DNA of 64,000 nucleotides. It comes from Paragyromitra xinjiangensis (lineage: Eukaryota; Ascomycota; Pezizomycetes; Pezizales; Discinaceae). The notes beneath the pieces were generated by a model that was not told the DNA's origin, did no database searches, and was given only the letters and a program-made list of their open reading frames with translations. Positions 1 to 11,361 of this stretch are shown piece after piece. Within the stretch, counting starts at the first letter, position 1. Every line of letters begins with the position of its first letter. The position numbers were made by a program, and so were the translations under genes. The DNA lies in NCBI GenBank assembly GCA_038503065.1, contig JBCAMK010000002.1, positions 3,720,001 to 3,784,000 on the forward strand, given 5' to 3'.

Positions 1-1455
1 CGGAAGCATTTCTACCACGTTGTGGATTTATGCTACGAATAATCCCCTAAAACTTATTAAGCTCTATGCTCCTAGACCGTCGCTACAAGCTACATTAGGG
101 TATGCTGCTTGGTTATTATTTCAAGCTGCTCTCTACCGATGGCTTCCGAGTAAGATCGGCTACGGGCAACGGACACCAGCTGGACATCTCCTCCCATATC
201 AGGTGAATGGAATGCAAGCCTGGGTGGTTACGCATATTCTTGCCGCTACAGCGGTTGTGCTTGGTTACCTTGACCCAGCTATTATCGCAAAGAATTGGGA
301 TGGTTTGATGGTTGTGATGAATGTGTACGGTTTCTTTTTGGCTGGAATTGCATACGTCAAGGCGCACGTGGATCCCACACACCCAGCGGACAGAAAGTTT
401 AGTGGTGCGTATAAATTCCGTTTTGATTGTGGAACGTTGGCAATGAGTGGGTGATTTTAACGTTTTTCCATCTTAGGATCGAGGGTCTATGATTTTTATA
501 TGGGCATTGAGCTAAACCCACGTTTCGGCGAGTGGTGGGATTTCAAACTTTTCCATAACGGACGCCCGGGAATTGTTGCTTGGACCTTAATGTAAGTCAT
601 ATGTCGTGTCGTGCATTATATCCCCAGCGAATTGGCATGCTTGACGGCTAACGAGAATTTTAGTGACCTCTCATTCGCTGCATGGCAATACCAGATCCAG
701 GGTTATATTACTAACTCGATGATAATCGTGAACATCCTCCACGCCTTTTATGTAGTCGACTTTTTTATCAACGAAGATTGGTCAGCTTCTGTCTACACCA
801 GTATACCGATCGGCTTTTCCGCTAACATCTATTATAGGTATCTTCGCACCATTGATATATGCCATGACCACTATGGTTTCTACCTTGCCTGGGGTTCCAT
901 GGTCTGGCTCCCGACAACCTACACTCTCCAGGCGCAATATCTCGCCCGCTACCCGGTTGATCTATCGACCCCAGTCGCAATTGCTATTCTAGCCATTGGT
1001 GTTTCAGGATATGCGTTGTTCCGCTCTGTTAATCATCAGAAGGATATCGTCAGGCGTACCGGTGGTAACTGTATGATATGGGGAAAGAAAGCAGAAGTGA
1101 TCAAGGCGACTTATAGGACCGAGGATGGAAAAGAACATGAATCACTTCTTCTCTGTTCTGGTGAGTAAAATTCTCCTTCCATTGCACCTCCCTACGAAAG
1201 CTGACGGCATGTCACTTAGGTTGGTGGGGATTTGTTCGTCATGCGAACTATCTTGGCGATCTTATCTTGTCTTACAGCGTCTGTGCCGCTTGCGGATTCC
1301 AGAACCTCTTACCTTGGGTTTACGCAATATTTATGACAGTTCTGCTCATCCAAAGGTGTGGGAGAGATGATGCGAGATGCACTGGGAAGTATGGTGAGGA
1401 CTGGAAGAGATACTGCAGGATAGTCAAGTGGAGGATTTTGCCAGGGATTTATTGA
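1..1455 (+). CDS. Delta7-sterol reductase (7-dehydrocholesterol reductase type), 5' end outside window
   Basis: Sterol reductase of the ERG4/ERG24/DHCR7 membrane family, expected in the ER and NADPH-dependent. Visible exons are <1-404, 477-591, 664-780, 838-1160 and 1220-1455; the reading frame enters at base 2. Joined across four introns (72, 72, 57 and 59 nt), the protein matches the C-terminal part of animal and plant DHCR7 almost block for block: [85 protein letters not shown] and the terminal LPGIY. These blocks, especially TPAGHLLPY and CHDHYGFYL, fit DHCR7 better than the C14 reductase ERG24 or the C24(28) reductase ERG4. A DHCR7 enzyme reduces the C7-C8 double bond. Most fungi keep that bond in ergosterol, so the gene is unusual; acting on ergosterol-type substrates it would give brassicasterol. 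The subfamily call is strong; the in vivo substrate is inferred. Confidence 0.9.
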
Positions 1456-4400
1456 GTTGGAGTTGGAGGTTTGAACGCATAGACTTTGGGTTAATTAGCG
1501 CAAAGCGCAAAGAAGGACCAGGACTGTATACCTTTGTTGTCTTGTTCCGAGTAGATTGGGATGAGGATATGACCGAATTGGGGATAACCGGTTAGTTATC
1601 AATAATGGGTTGTTTTCACTAGAGGAAGATGCTCGGGGTTATTGCTGTACTTTTGTCCCGCTTTCCTTCTACTTTCATGTTTATTTATTTGCTTGGCTAG
1701 GGGAGGGGAGGGGAGGGATACAACTTCTTAAAAGTAATAATGATATCTGGGTCCGAAGGCCCTTTCGCTCTCGTTTTGTGCATTCTTCCCTGAGGCGTAA
1801 TAGGAATTGTTAGATACCTCTCGAGTGATGTAATAACATAGACCATTCCCTATATGTGAGTGCTTATAAGCCTCCGGGGTTTGACGACAAATGTGATACT
1901 AAGTAATAGTCACATGAATATACCCCGCACTCTAGAGTGCTAAGCTAGCATCATTGGTTGATTACTTATCTACTATTTCGTGGACGCACACGTGAGCTTC
2001 ATTGAGGCCCTTAGCACCCGAACACGCTAGTCTACGGGCGGTCGCCGGCATATAAAATCCACTTATTTATCTTCAGTGACACCTTCAAGTGGATGCTGGA
2101 TTATCCCTTGGTCATGAAGTCATTGGCAGGGAATGCTACGGAATAGAATGATAGCTTCAGTAGTTCATTATCACTATACTATAGTCTTCACTAATAGTCT
2201 CTCGCGGCGAGTTCATCTTGGCTGTATATTCGACATTCGGGAATATCCCCTAGATAATGGGGGGAAATTAATAATAGATACCGGCTTAGTTATACTTGAG
2301 CCACTTAAGCTACCCCGCCTTCCAGTTATACCGGAAGTCAACACAAGCCACAATCAAAAAAGGATACAACACGATTGCCGGCTATCATAATTGGGCTACC
2401 ATGACTGGGCTAGCTTGGACTAACCGAGCTATTGTTCACTGATCATGGTTGAACACTGGCGTTGCTTCGGAACAAGGTCATAGTTTTGGTACTTCCCATG
2501 GTCTGCTTTGGCTTGGTACTGGGCGGGAAATATAATACCTCTTCCGATAGTTGTTTTTGGAGGTAGTATGGTACTAAGGAGGAAGTGGCTGTTGGGTAAT
2601 GGAATTCTAGCACTATCTTAAAGGAATGCTGTGAAGCTTCGATAAAAACTTTAGATACTATCTCTAGTACCCTTGTTAGGGGAGGCCGACTTGTGATTTT
2701 CCAAGGTATATAGGGCCCTGTAGTAGTTCAAACGGGGTTTGTGCTAGTCGCTCTGATCATGTCTAATCACTCGCACGGTTACTGGTGGAACACCTTTTGG
2801 ATAAAATCTCGACATTGGGGTTGGAGAAAGCAAAAATTCCCACATTTGCCCTATCGCTAGTTTCTATGCGTACGAGAGAATTTTAGGGTTTGCGCTATAG
2901 CTTAGTCGAAACTATCGGACGTACATATCTAGGTATGTGGTTTACTAAGTAGGCACTTTTGACGGTATATATATCCTGGGGGGTCAATCCCCAAGATACT
3001 CCACAAGCTATCGGTTAACTTCCTATAACGTGCTTATCAGTCCCTATTTTCCGAGTCTTCCGAATGAACCAACGTAACGGAATTATCTAATTCATCCTAA
3101 GACATCCTGGTGATTAGAGGTGGGCCTGTGTTGCAATATCTGTTCGATTTGCATTAGTGAAACACTACAGCGGATCGGTTACCCCAATCCTGGGAGGGGG
3201 TGCGCGACAGTGCATTATTTCCCCATGATTTCCCTAGATGAACGGTTTCTCGGATTATCAGGGGTGGGTAATACAGTACAATCGCCCTGTAAGAATACGG
3301 TCGGGACCGGACAACATATTCTTATAGAGCAAATGTTACAGGAAATGCCAAGTATGCGTTAAGATATTTATACTAGGGAGTCCCTACAAAAATTCTCAAA
3401 CATACATGTAGTGATGAAGGGCTTAGAGATGTCAATATCCCGTGTCTTTTCGCTTGATATATTATATATGAGGTAGGTGTTTTGTGGCCACTTTTGCTTT
3501 AATTCTATCCCGGATATGAATGGTTCTCAGATATTCCCCCACTTTCTATAAGAATATGCTAAGAATCCCCCCAAAATGATAAGGATATTCTTATATGGCG
3601 ATGTTCTTATTTTCCCATACAAAATATTTCAGGTCTGCTATCCGTATTCTTATAAGCCGAATATTTTTATAGAGAGTATTCTTATATAGGGCAATTGTAC
3701 TGCAGTGACCGTTTAGCATGTCTTAGATACAGTACTAAAAAATGGGGTGGGTCTACTGCCGTATTTTTAGCAAATGCTGTATTAATTCTAGAGCGCTGCT
3801 GCATTTGCTGATAAATCCCGTATCACTGCGGAATTAATCCAGCATTTTTTAGAATACCGTAAAAATGCTGTACCATTCGCATCCCCCTTTTTGGCACTAT
3901 ATCCGACTTTTTTTTGGCAGTGTAGGTGGATGTTGGACTTATATTAAAAGGGTATTATTTTTTTGTTTTGGCTCCAATTCTAAGTATATATATATCGCGA
4001 TCGGAAGGATATAGAATAGGGCGATAATATAAAAAATTTAATATTGGGCTACTGCGTATATACTGGATATATGTATTATATAAGCCTCAACCCTCCATAC
4101 ATACATATCTACGTATGTATCAGAGCGGCGTAGCTACAGTATTCCCCATAGGAATTGATTTAACTCAGAGCTCAGAAAACTTGTCGGGGACATTTATAAG
4201 AGTTGCATTTGGGAGGGGATCTATCGCCATGTGTCTATCTATCTAGCTGCTGCGCAGGAAGGAATGTTTGCGCTTTTTAGGAAGTGCAATTTTTATTTCG
4301 CTAATCCTCTGCCTTCTTTAGTTTTCTGTCCTCCTCGTTGAGGGTGTGGTGGATATACGGTGTTACGATACTGGCAACCTGATTTTTTGCTTCTTCAATT

Positions 4401-4849
4401 TTCGCGCCACACGCATCTACGTGTTCGTAAGAGCTGATGCTCATTTAGTTTTTTAGATCGGCGTTCTCCCCACGCGGACATGCAGGGGTAATTCTAGACT
4501 TTTCTCACCCGGTTGTACAATATCACAAAATATCACTCGAGAGATCCTAGTAATTCCCACGCCGTCTGCGCGCTTTTATTCACCAATCCTCGTAGGTAAC
4601 AACATATGGACGAATCACAAGCGAGAAGGGAACCGGGAGATTTTTAGCGATTTTTTTACAGAACGGGTATTGAGGAATGCAGGGATCTCCGGGAAAATAG
4701 AGTGGTGTCACCCCACGTTAAAAGGATTCACAACCCACGACAACAACGGCAGCAGCGACAATCAACATAGCCATTGCCCCATTAGAGTCTCGACGATTCA
4801 GCTTGGGCAAGGCGTCTTTGAAGAGATTTGATCATATTCTATTCCTGCA
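1456..4849. other. Gene-free AT-rich stretch
   Basis: About 3.4 kb with no open frame that looks coding. It contains a G-rich run near 1699-1717 and several scattered degenerate copies of a TATTCTTATA-like motif at roughly 3315-3680. A weak inverted pair of about 20 bp lies around 3772-3793 and 3826-3852 (sharing AAATGCTG.ATTAATTC). These look like eroded repeats rather than genes. No tRNA or other RNA gene was recognised. Confidence 0.6.
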
Positions 4850-6309
4850 ATGGCAGAGGCAGCTCCTCTTCATGTCCTGATAATTGGCGCTGGGGTAGTG
4901 GGTGTCACACTTGCTCAGGCTTTGAAAAAGGTATGCTTCGTATGATACCACCTTGTCTTTCTCATGTGTAGCTCACTCGGTGCGCATAGCATGGTATCAG
5001 TTTTTCGATCTTCGAACGCGACTTGCACGCGGCTGCTCGTGGTCAAGGATGGGGTATCACGATTCACTGGGCTCTCCCAAGTTTGGAAGAGTGTATCTCG
5101 GATGAGCTCCGAGAACGCCTCCTGGAAGTTCAAGTCGATCCAGAACAAGGAAGGGTTGATAAGGGCAATTTTTTATTCCTGAATATGAAGACCGGAGAAA
5201 TAGCCTATAAGATCCCGCCGAATAGACGACTGAGACTTAAGAGGGAAAGCTTTAGGAGACTGTTGATAGAGGATCTGCCGGTTCAGGTGCACTTCCAATA
5301 CCCTTCAATTGGGCTATAAATTTTTTCTATAAGCTAAGATTTGGGACATAAAGTGGGGTAAAAAGCTTGAAAAGTTCGAGGACACAGCCGATGGTGTGAC
5401 GGCTTACTTCGAAGATGGGACGACAGCAGCTGGGACCATCCTAATTGGTGCCGAAGGCGGGAAGTCCCGAACCCGCGAGTTTTTATGTCCTCAGACTTTC
5501 CGGCTGCAGCCAATTCCTATCCGAAGCACGGGATTGGCCGTCAGGTTCACGCCGGAACAGATAGCACCGCTGCGGGCCTATGATCCTCTCCTTTTCCAAG
5601 GAATGCACCCGGAAACGGAGGATTTCCTTTGGTTTTCAGGTGAGTCGGAACCTTCTCAACATCTTAGCTTCGATGCTGATGGAAAATCTCCTGAATCGTA
5701 GTTATCGATACACCGGCAACCAACCCAACTGGCGGAAACTACTATACAGTCCAGTTCATCATATCTTGGCGCCCTAGAGATCCTACTGGTAAAGATGAGA
5801 TTCCACCTACCTCCTCTGAGCAGCTGGCGAATATGAAACGCCGCGCTGGTAACTTCGCCGAGCCTTTCAAAACTGCGATTCTGTCGGTACCTGATGATAC
5901 ACCTGTCACCGAGATTAAACTTGGGGATTGGCCATGTTTGGAATGGGATAATCACGATGGGACTGTCACGTTAGCAGGCGATGCAGCGCATGCTATGACT
6001 ATGTGTACGTTTCTCGAACAATCCCTTATTTCCAGGAGTATTTGGTAACTAACGAAGATCGAAGATCGCGGGGAAGCTGCAAACCACGGACTCATGGATG
6101 CTGCGAAGCTTGTAGCTGCGTTAAATTCCGTCAAGGAAGGCAGTGCGACGTTGCAAGACGCCATAAATGCATATGAAACGGAAGTTCGGAAGCGCACAGC
6201 ACCTGCTGTGTTACTAAGCAGACAGGCTTGCCTTGATGCTCATGATTGGAATAAGGTGAAAGAGGGGAACTCGCCGCTGTTGGCAAAGAGAGCGGTTCAG
6301 TTGAAGTAA
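4850..6309 (+). CDS. FAD-dependent monooxygenase (PHBH-like fold)
   Basis: Five exons: 4850-4930, 4990-5286, 5339-5639, 5702-6004 and 6065-6309, giving 408 residues. The N-terminus HVLIIGAGVVGVTLAQAL (about residues 8-25) is the dinucleotide-binding GxGxxG Rossmann motif. FERDLHAARGQGWGITIHW follows at the end of the second strand. ILIGAEGGKSRTRE corresponds to the second conserved block (the DG motif, here EG), and TLAGDAAHAMTM near residue 320 is the FAD-ribityl-binding GDAAH motif. Together these place it in the class A flavoprotein hydroxylases, which use NAD(P)H and O2 to hydroxylate aromatic or polyketide-like substrates. No C-terminal membrane anchor is visible and the length is normal. 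The neighbours give no pathway context, so the substrate is unknown. The start ATG at 4850 puts the GxGxxG motif at the usual distance from the N-terminus. The 52-nt second intron has a weak donor (GTGCAC). Confidence 0.88.
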
Positions 6310-7277
6310 GAGCCAAAATCTTTCTAACAGAGAGTTTCTGTATGCCTGTCGTGAGCATGTCCCGAATGTCTTCGGTCCGCTGTTCTCCAGTTTTTAAATA
6401 TTATGAGTTGTAATTCTATTAGGAAATGCATGAACTTTTATTTTCGGTTACTAATATTGTGAGTACTACCTAGTGTATGAACAAGTTACTTGGTTCTACT
6501 AGGTACCCTTGAATATTAAGGATTAAAGTCGTTATAACTGGCAAAATAAGTATGCTTTTTGTGGTGCCTACGGGGGCTCGCATTTCCGGGGGACAAAAAA
6601 GCCGAACAACGCATTACTGCGCGTGCGTAGACAGTCGCGCATACGGGTCAGTCACTCACTTTCTTGGCGGCGACATACTTAGGGGAAACCTTTATCTTTC
6701 TATTCGCTCAGGAGAGTGCTATCTCAGGCCACTACCTGATCCATGAGCCTGATGGCATGAATTCGTGAAGATATCCCGTTGATCACCCATTAATCGTTCC
6801 CGCTTCACCAAACTAGTAAAGCCCCTTTTGCCAATCACATTTTTGCAAAGGAAGTGAGTGACTGACCCGTATGCGTGACTGTCTACGCACACGCAGTGAC
6901 ATAAAATTACAACAAATGTATTAGCAGGTTTATAGCATCAACACACACAAACACAACGGCCCTCTTGGGGGCATACGAAGTGCTAATTTAGAAAAGTAAA
7001 TTCATTGTAGTTGAGGTCAGTAGTTGTGTTGGGTCGTGGATTTATATCACTCGGTTATTTGTCCCCTGACAATATGATGTTCGTTGCCGCACTCAAAACT
7101 TCAACTCAAATATTAGTAGGTACTTTACGAGCTTGTAAAAGGATCATGTAAATGGCTGAGGCTCTGTGGTAGCGGAAGGAGGACTTACTTCCTCTATCTT
7201 GGAAGCAATTAACGATGAAGCGAGATTTGCAATATAAGAGATTATGAGGCTAGCGAATTTGTCTAGGAAAAACTTAG
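6310..7277. other. Intergenic region with one palindromic element
   Basis: Nothing coding is seen apart from the inverted-repeat element at 6616-6897, described separately. The rest is unremarkable AT-rich sequence. Confidence 0.6.
6616..6897. mobile_element. MITE-like element with ~48-bp terminal inverted repeats
   Basis: The left arm (6616-6664) starts ACTGCGCGTGCGTAGACAGT. The right arm, read from 6897 backwards to about 6848, starts ACTGCGTGTGCGTAGACAGT. The arms match at nearly every position for about 48 nt, enclosing roughly 185 bp with no coding capacity. This is the form of a non-autonomous DNA transposon or fold-back element. No convincing target-site duplication could be seen, so the superfamily is left open. 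Confidence 0.7.
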
Positions 7278-7740
7278 TTAGTGTTCTTCTGACGTTGCCA
7301 ATGTTTTGGGGTGCCGGGCGATCGTTTGTTGATTTTCCACTGCCTGGTGAATTTGTCGGAGGATCCCCACAAGTTTATTGGTATTTGCTACAGACTGCTC
7401 TTTGTGTTCTTTCAGCTTTCCATAGCTATCTTCGGATGATTTTGCAAGCTTAGCGACTTCTCCGACTAGTTCTCCAAGGGCTACTCTTATGTCCTTAGCT
7501 CCAACCTGTCCCTCACTACTCATATCCTTCTGGTTCATCAACTTCTCTTTCCCTTTCGATTGGTTTTCTTTAAATCGTTCTCCCACCCCTTTTTCTTCGC
7601 AGCTTCCTCGCATCCTTTCTCTTCTTTCTCCTCTAGTCCTTTGCTGTTTGATATAGTTGCGCGGCTCTTGGCTACCTCTCTCAGCCACTTAACGTCGTGG
7701 TGGAATAAGTCTCTCTCCGCCTTTACGACGGCGACCTCTA
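7278..7740 (-). pseudogene. Remnant of a coiled-coil protein gene, frameshifted
   Basis: On the minus strand a Lys/Glu-rich frame runs from about 7740 to 7545 (starting EVAVVKAERDLFHHDVKWLR), then stops. The neighbouring minus-strand frame continues from about 7560 to 7278 with LGELVGEVAKLAKSSEDSY and NKLVGILRQIHQAVENQQ. Both halves have heptad-like spacing of hydrophobic residues and charge-rich helices. A single frameshift near 7555 would join them. I do not recognise the family. The absence of a start and the frame break suggest a decayed copy of a repeated gene, though an unrecognised intron cannot be excluded. Confidence 0.4.
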
Positions 7741-7745
7741 GTTGA

Positions 7746-8652
7746 AGATCGTAGATCTTAATTTACTAAGCCCTAGCTATGCCTTTAGAGGCTGTGCTGG
7801 GCCATTTGGGGATACTTACGGAGGCATCTAGGTAGTGGGGGGGGGGTCGGATTTTGGTCTGGGGGCCCTGTTGAATAGCTAGGTGGGAGGTTGGGCCATT
7901 GGAGGGCGACCAGATCTCTAGGAAAGGTTGCTGAAGTGGTCGGCGATTTCGGAGAGGTGATACGGATCTCCGAGAATGGTTGCTGAAGTGGTCGGCGATT
8001 TCGGGGAAGATTGAGTGAAGGAGAGAAGGACGGCTGTAATATTGTAATTTGTTCTCGCAATGGACGGAGGAACATTGTGATTCGGACTAGCCTAGTGCTA
8101 GTCCATAGAATCATGTGCTATATTCATTTCTCCATTGTTACCTCGTCTCTTCTCTTGTACGTCAGGCGATCGACGTCGTATTCTCTGATTCGGTATGTGG
8201 AATGATCTGGAGGGCTGGGGGGACTAGGATCGTTCCCGTCCCCTACTGCCTAAGGCTGCTGCGCACCGTGGGGGAGACCACTGGAGTGATTTGAAGTCAG
8301 AGGAATCGAAATAATCCGGATGACTGGGAAAGATAACTGTAGTGTTCGGGGCTCAATAGAAACCCTGAGAAGAAAAAGTAAGACCGCAGAGCAACCTGGA
8401 GGACTGGAGGAGACGACTGGGGTGATTCGAGGTTGAGGTAAGAGTTTCTGGGGCTTGGAGACATTCTGAGGGTGATTGGGAGAGGGGTGATGAGCGGGTT
8501 TTGCTCCACTAAACTGACGGTTTTCGTGTTCAAGGGCGGATATTGCTGCTTCTTGCGGTGATGTGGTATTGGGTTACAGACACAAGGAGTGTGGTTGGTT
8601 GGTCACTTGTTATAGAGGGGGCTTTGGTTTGGGGAGGGTAATTTTAGGCTAG
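7746..8652. other. Intergenic region with a short direct duplication
   Basis: No gene is supported. A 27-bp sequence beginning GGTTGCTGAAGTGGTCGGCG occurs at 7926-7952 and again at 7978-8004 (52-bp period). The surrounding G-rich sequence to about 8500 has loosely repeated GGAGGACTGG-like motifs. Confidence 0.5.
7926..8004. repeat. Two-copy tandem duplication, 52-bp period
   Basis: The first 27 nt of each copy are identical; the spacers TCCGAGA and TCTCC differ. It is too short to assign to an element. Confidence 0.7.
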
Positions 8653-9050
8653 CTATCTAGATGTGCTAGATTGATTTAGAGTTTTTAGGGACTTTATACC
8701 ACGGTGAAACGACAAAAATAATGCTACATACAGGCCTATGATAATAACGAGCAGCCTAGATACAATGAAGGAAGATTCGAGCAGTATCTGGGTTGTCCAT
8801 CCAGTCCCATCCAGACTTTCAGTGTTAGTTCCGTTCTTAAATAGTACTCTAACTGGCCCCTTATAACCCAGTACTACTGCCGAGTGAAGTGTAGTCACCC
8901 TATCAAAGTCCCTTACATTAATATAGGCCTGGGCTCCTCGTGCTAGTAGCAGTCCCATAAGGAGGTACGGTTATGTGATGCTGCCTGGTGGATTACATAG
9001 CGATAGTAGCATCCCAGCAGGAGGCTTGTCGCTGCTAGTTTTAAAAGGGC
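8653..9050 (-). pseudogene. Ankyrin-repeat gene remnant
   Basis: On the minus strand, 8958-8653 encodes LLLARGAQAYINVRDFDRVT, then TLHSAVVLGYKGPVRVLF and KNGTNTESLDGTGWT. This is one full and one partial ankyrin repeat with the typical LLL.xGA, TxLHxAV and G..xVRxL positions, followed by hydrophobic non-repeat sequence. Upstream, about 9050-8962, a different minus-strand frame gives HQAASHNRTSL, which joins to MGLLLARG if one base is lost near 8962. There is no start codon and no full repeat array, so it is best read as a broken fragment of an ankyrin-repeat gene, a family that is large in fungi. Confidence 0.6.
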
Positions 9051-9806
9051 TGGGGCGAGGAGTTCGGTGAGGAGGTGATTCGTTCGGCAGAGAGTCGAGG
9101 CCTGGAATTTTTAGGCTCTCGGCGACTTGAGATTTTTTTTCGAATTAGGTAGCGATTTGTGGGGAGGAAGAGATTTTTCGGATTACTTTCCCTCTTTATC
9201 TGCAGGTTTACTAATTGGGTCATATAATACTGCACTTCAAATGGATGACGGTGCATATCACAGTATGATACTCGATGGAAGAAGTTCCCGACAAGAATGT
9301 GATATCTCGATCCCAGTGCACATCTACTTTTCGGGAGATTTATGAATAGGTGCTGTATTACAGAAGGGCTAAAGTTTGCCGCTTGGTATTTTTTTCTCTT
9401 GTGCTACGCAAGTCGGATGTCTTGGCAAACCCTATCATCTACAGTTGCGTTCCAAAAGTCTGCACCCTTAGCAACAGCCTGGAGATACCACAATTAAACA
9501 ATTACAAACCAAGCTAGATAAAAATAATTAAGAAGAGGGCTTATACAAATATTGGTATACTAGATAACATCCTACCCTTTGTATGGTCGCCTTCTATAGA
9601 AACTGCGGTCTAAATTCACTGGTGGTTGAGGTGGTAGTGAGAAGGGTGCAAAGACTCTTGGAACGCGGCTGTAAATATAAACGCTTAAGGGCAGGGTGCT
9701 ACAGGCGAAAGAGTGGTGGAAATTATAGTTTGGTGTTGGTTATATCTCTCTTACTGAACGTTCTCGGCTTCGTTACTCTGGCCCATACGTTATTAAACCT
9801 TATTTA

Positions 9807-9940
9807 TCCCATAACCCGGTAGAAAATTCCGACCCTCTAAAGTGACGGCGGATCAACACGTGGCTAATTGAAAAGTGGCCAATAGGGGGTAAGTAAATAT
9901 TGGCCCTCACCAGGGGGGTCAGCTTCATCGGATTATGGGA
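9807..9940. mobile_element. Short element with TCCCATAA..CCG termini
   Basis: The left end reads TCCCATAACCCGGTAG preceded by TA. The right end read on the minus strand is TCCCATAATCCGATGAAGCT. The termini and the subterminal CTGACCCCCCTG block match the two longer elements near 50.2 and 50.7 kb, so this 134-bp copy appears to be an internally deleted member of the same family. The TA duplication on the right is not preserved. Confidence 0.55.
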
Positions 9941-10387
9941 CAACCTGGGCGATCGATTGGGAAATGGGTTGGCTATCTGCAAATTCGCATATCGGCTATT
10001 CTATCAACAAAGTGATATTAAGAAATAGCCATGTTTAAAGCAGGTGCGAAGCCTCAGGGTGCCGTGGCAGCTGCCCGTGTCACATCACTAGGCTCATCAC
10101 GATATCTATCACCTCTATGTTCGATCAGAGACAATTCTTGACACTTATCCTCAACCTCTGCCTGGTTGTATATGGAGAAATGTGAGACTCAATGTTTGAA
10201 CCCTTATGTACTGTTCTTTCGGGTTCTCGGCAAAGGTCTTAGTAGTGAGCGTGGCTTTTGAACCCCTGCTTGTTAAACCCTGTTTATAAAGTATCGTAAA
10301 GCTTCAGGTGGTGACGTCCACGAGCCGGCTCGGCTCTTGGAAAGGAAGGCTTGAAAAGTCCGAGCTCAGCTCAAGCCTTGAAGCAAC

Positions 10388-10650
10388 ATACCGTTGTATT
10401 TCGCGGTTAAGCCTCGAGGCGTAGTGCAGAGTGGAGAGAGAAAGCCTGCGGGAAAGGTCTTAGATTCCGATTTTTAGCCAATGGAGGGAGTCAATTTACT
10501 GTAGGGTTAGGGACCGTCACCTATGGTATGAGTGCAACCTGTTTGCACCAGTCAAAAGCGTAGCAGAGACACCCGAGACAACTTTCCTGCAGGCTTTTCT
10601 CTCTCCACTCTGCATTCGCCTCGAGGCTTAACTGCGAAATACGACGGTAC
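10388..10650. repeat. Inverted repeat, ~71-bp arms
   Basis: The left arm 10388-10458 and the right arm 10579-10650 (reverse complement) share the blocks TTAAGCCTCGAGGCG, GCAGAGTGGAGAGAGAAA and GCCTGC.GGAAAG, with a few mismatches and small indels. The spacer is about 120 bp. The structure is that of a fold-back or MITE element; no open frame is inside. Confidence 0.7.
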
Positions 10651-11277
10651 TCCATGATCACTGCCAACATAACCACAACGAAAAATTCCGCGATGAACAA
10701 AACTATGATTCGAGAATGAGTGGAGAAAAATACCACCGTAGGAGAAACATTGGTCTTGCATACACCATATATGCCTAGCTAGGCTCAAGCTTGAGCTCGA
10801 GTTTCATAGAAAAAGATCGAACAGGCTTGGCTCGTGAGGTACATGTATATGGTAGGTGTAAACTTAAACCTAGACCAATCAAAATTGAGTATGGAACACC
10901 ATGTCTCACCAAACACCCCATCAAATTCTGCTCTATAGCCCTATAGATGCTTGGGCTTTCCCCTAGAAGCCAAATATGGGGGAGGCAGTGTCCCTGCATA
11001 TATTCAATCACACCATCGGTATTCCTTGGAACGTCCCATTTCGTGCATTTCGCCCGCTACCATGCCTTGCAAAAAGATATGGAGTTTCAATAGTATCGTA
11101 TGAAGTCGTGTATCTTTTTGCTAATAGTTCCATTGGCTGTGGGTGGTGGAATAACAGCTCAAAAAGGTGGTCTAGGTTTAGGTCGACCCACCATAATGCG
11201 TGAGGTGTTTGAGCCCAGAGCTCGAGTCAGCCAGGCTCGCGGGTATCACCAGTTTAAGGTGATATCCTGAGGATTTG

Positions 11278-11361
11278 CGGAACCAAGTAGGTGGTAGCAC
11301 CTACAAACGAGGCTGAAGCCTTTTCTGATAATCAAAAGATTACCTATTCCTCTTGGTTCCG
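11278..11361. repeat. Compact nested hairpin
   Basis: The outer stem CGGAACCAAG (11278-11287) pairs with CTTGGTTCCG (11352-11361). Inside it are a 7-bp hairpin (GTAGGTG, loop GTAG, CACCTAC), a short AGGC/GCCT hairpin and a CTTTT..AAAAG hairpin. It could be a fold-back element or a structured RNA; no expression signal is visible. Confidence 0.45.

Noticed and set aside
3720..3900. Possible MITE around AAATGCTG.ATTAATTC inverted pair
   Set aside because: Arms are short and poorly matched, with no defined ends, so it is mentioned only as an eroded repeat.
7785..8114. 109-codon minus-strand Pro/Thr-rich frame
   Set aside because: It consists of the 52-bp duplication read in two different frames, which argues against coding.
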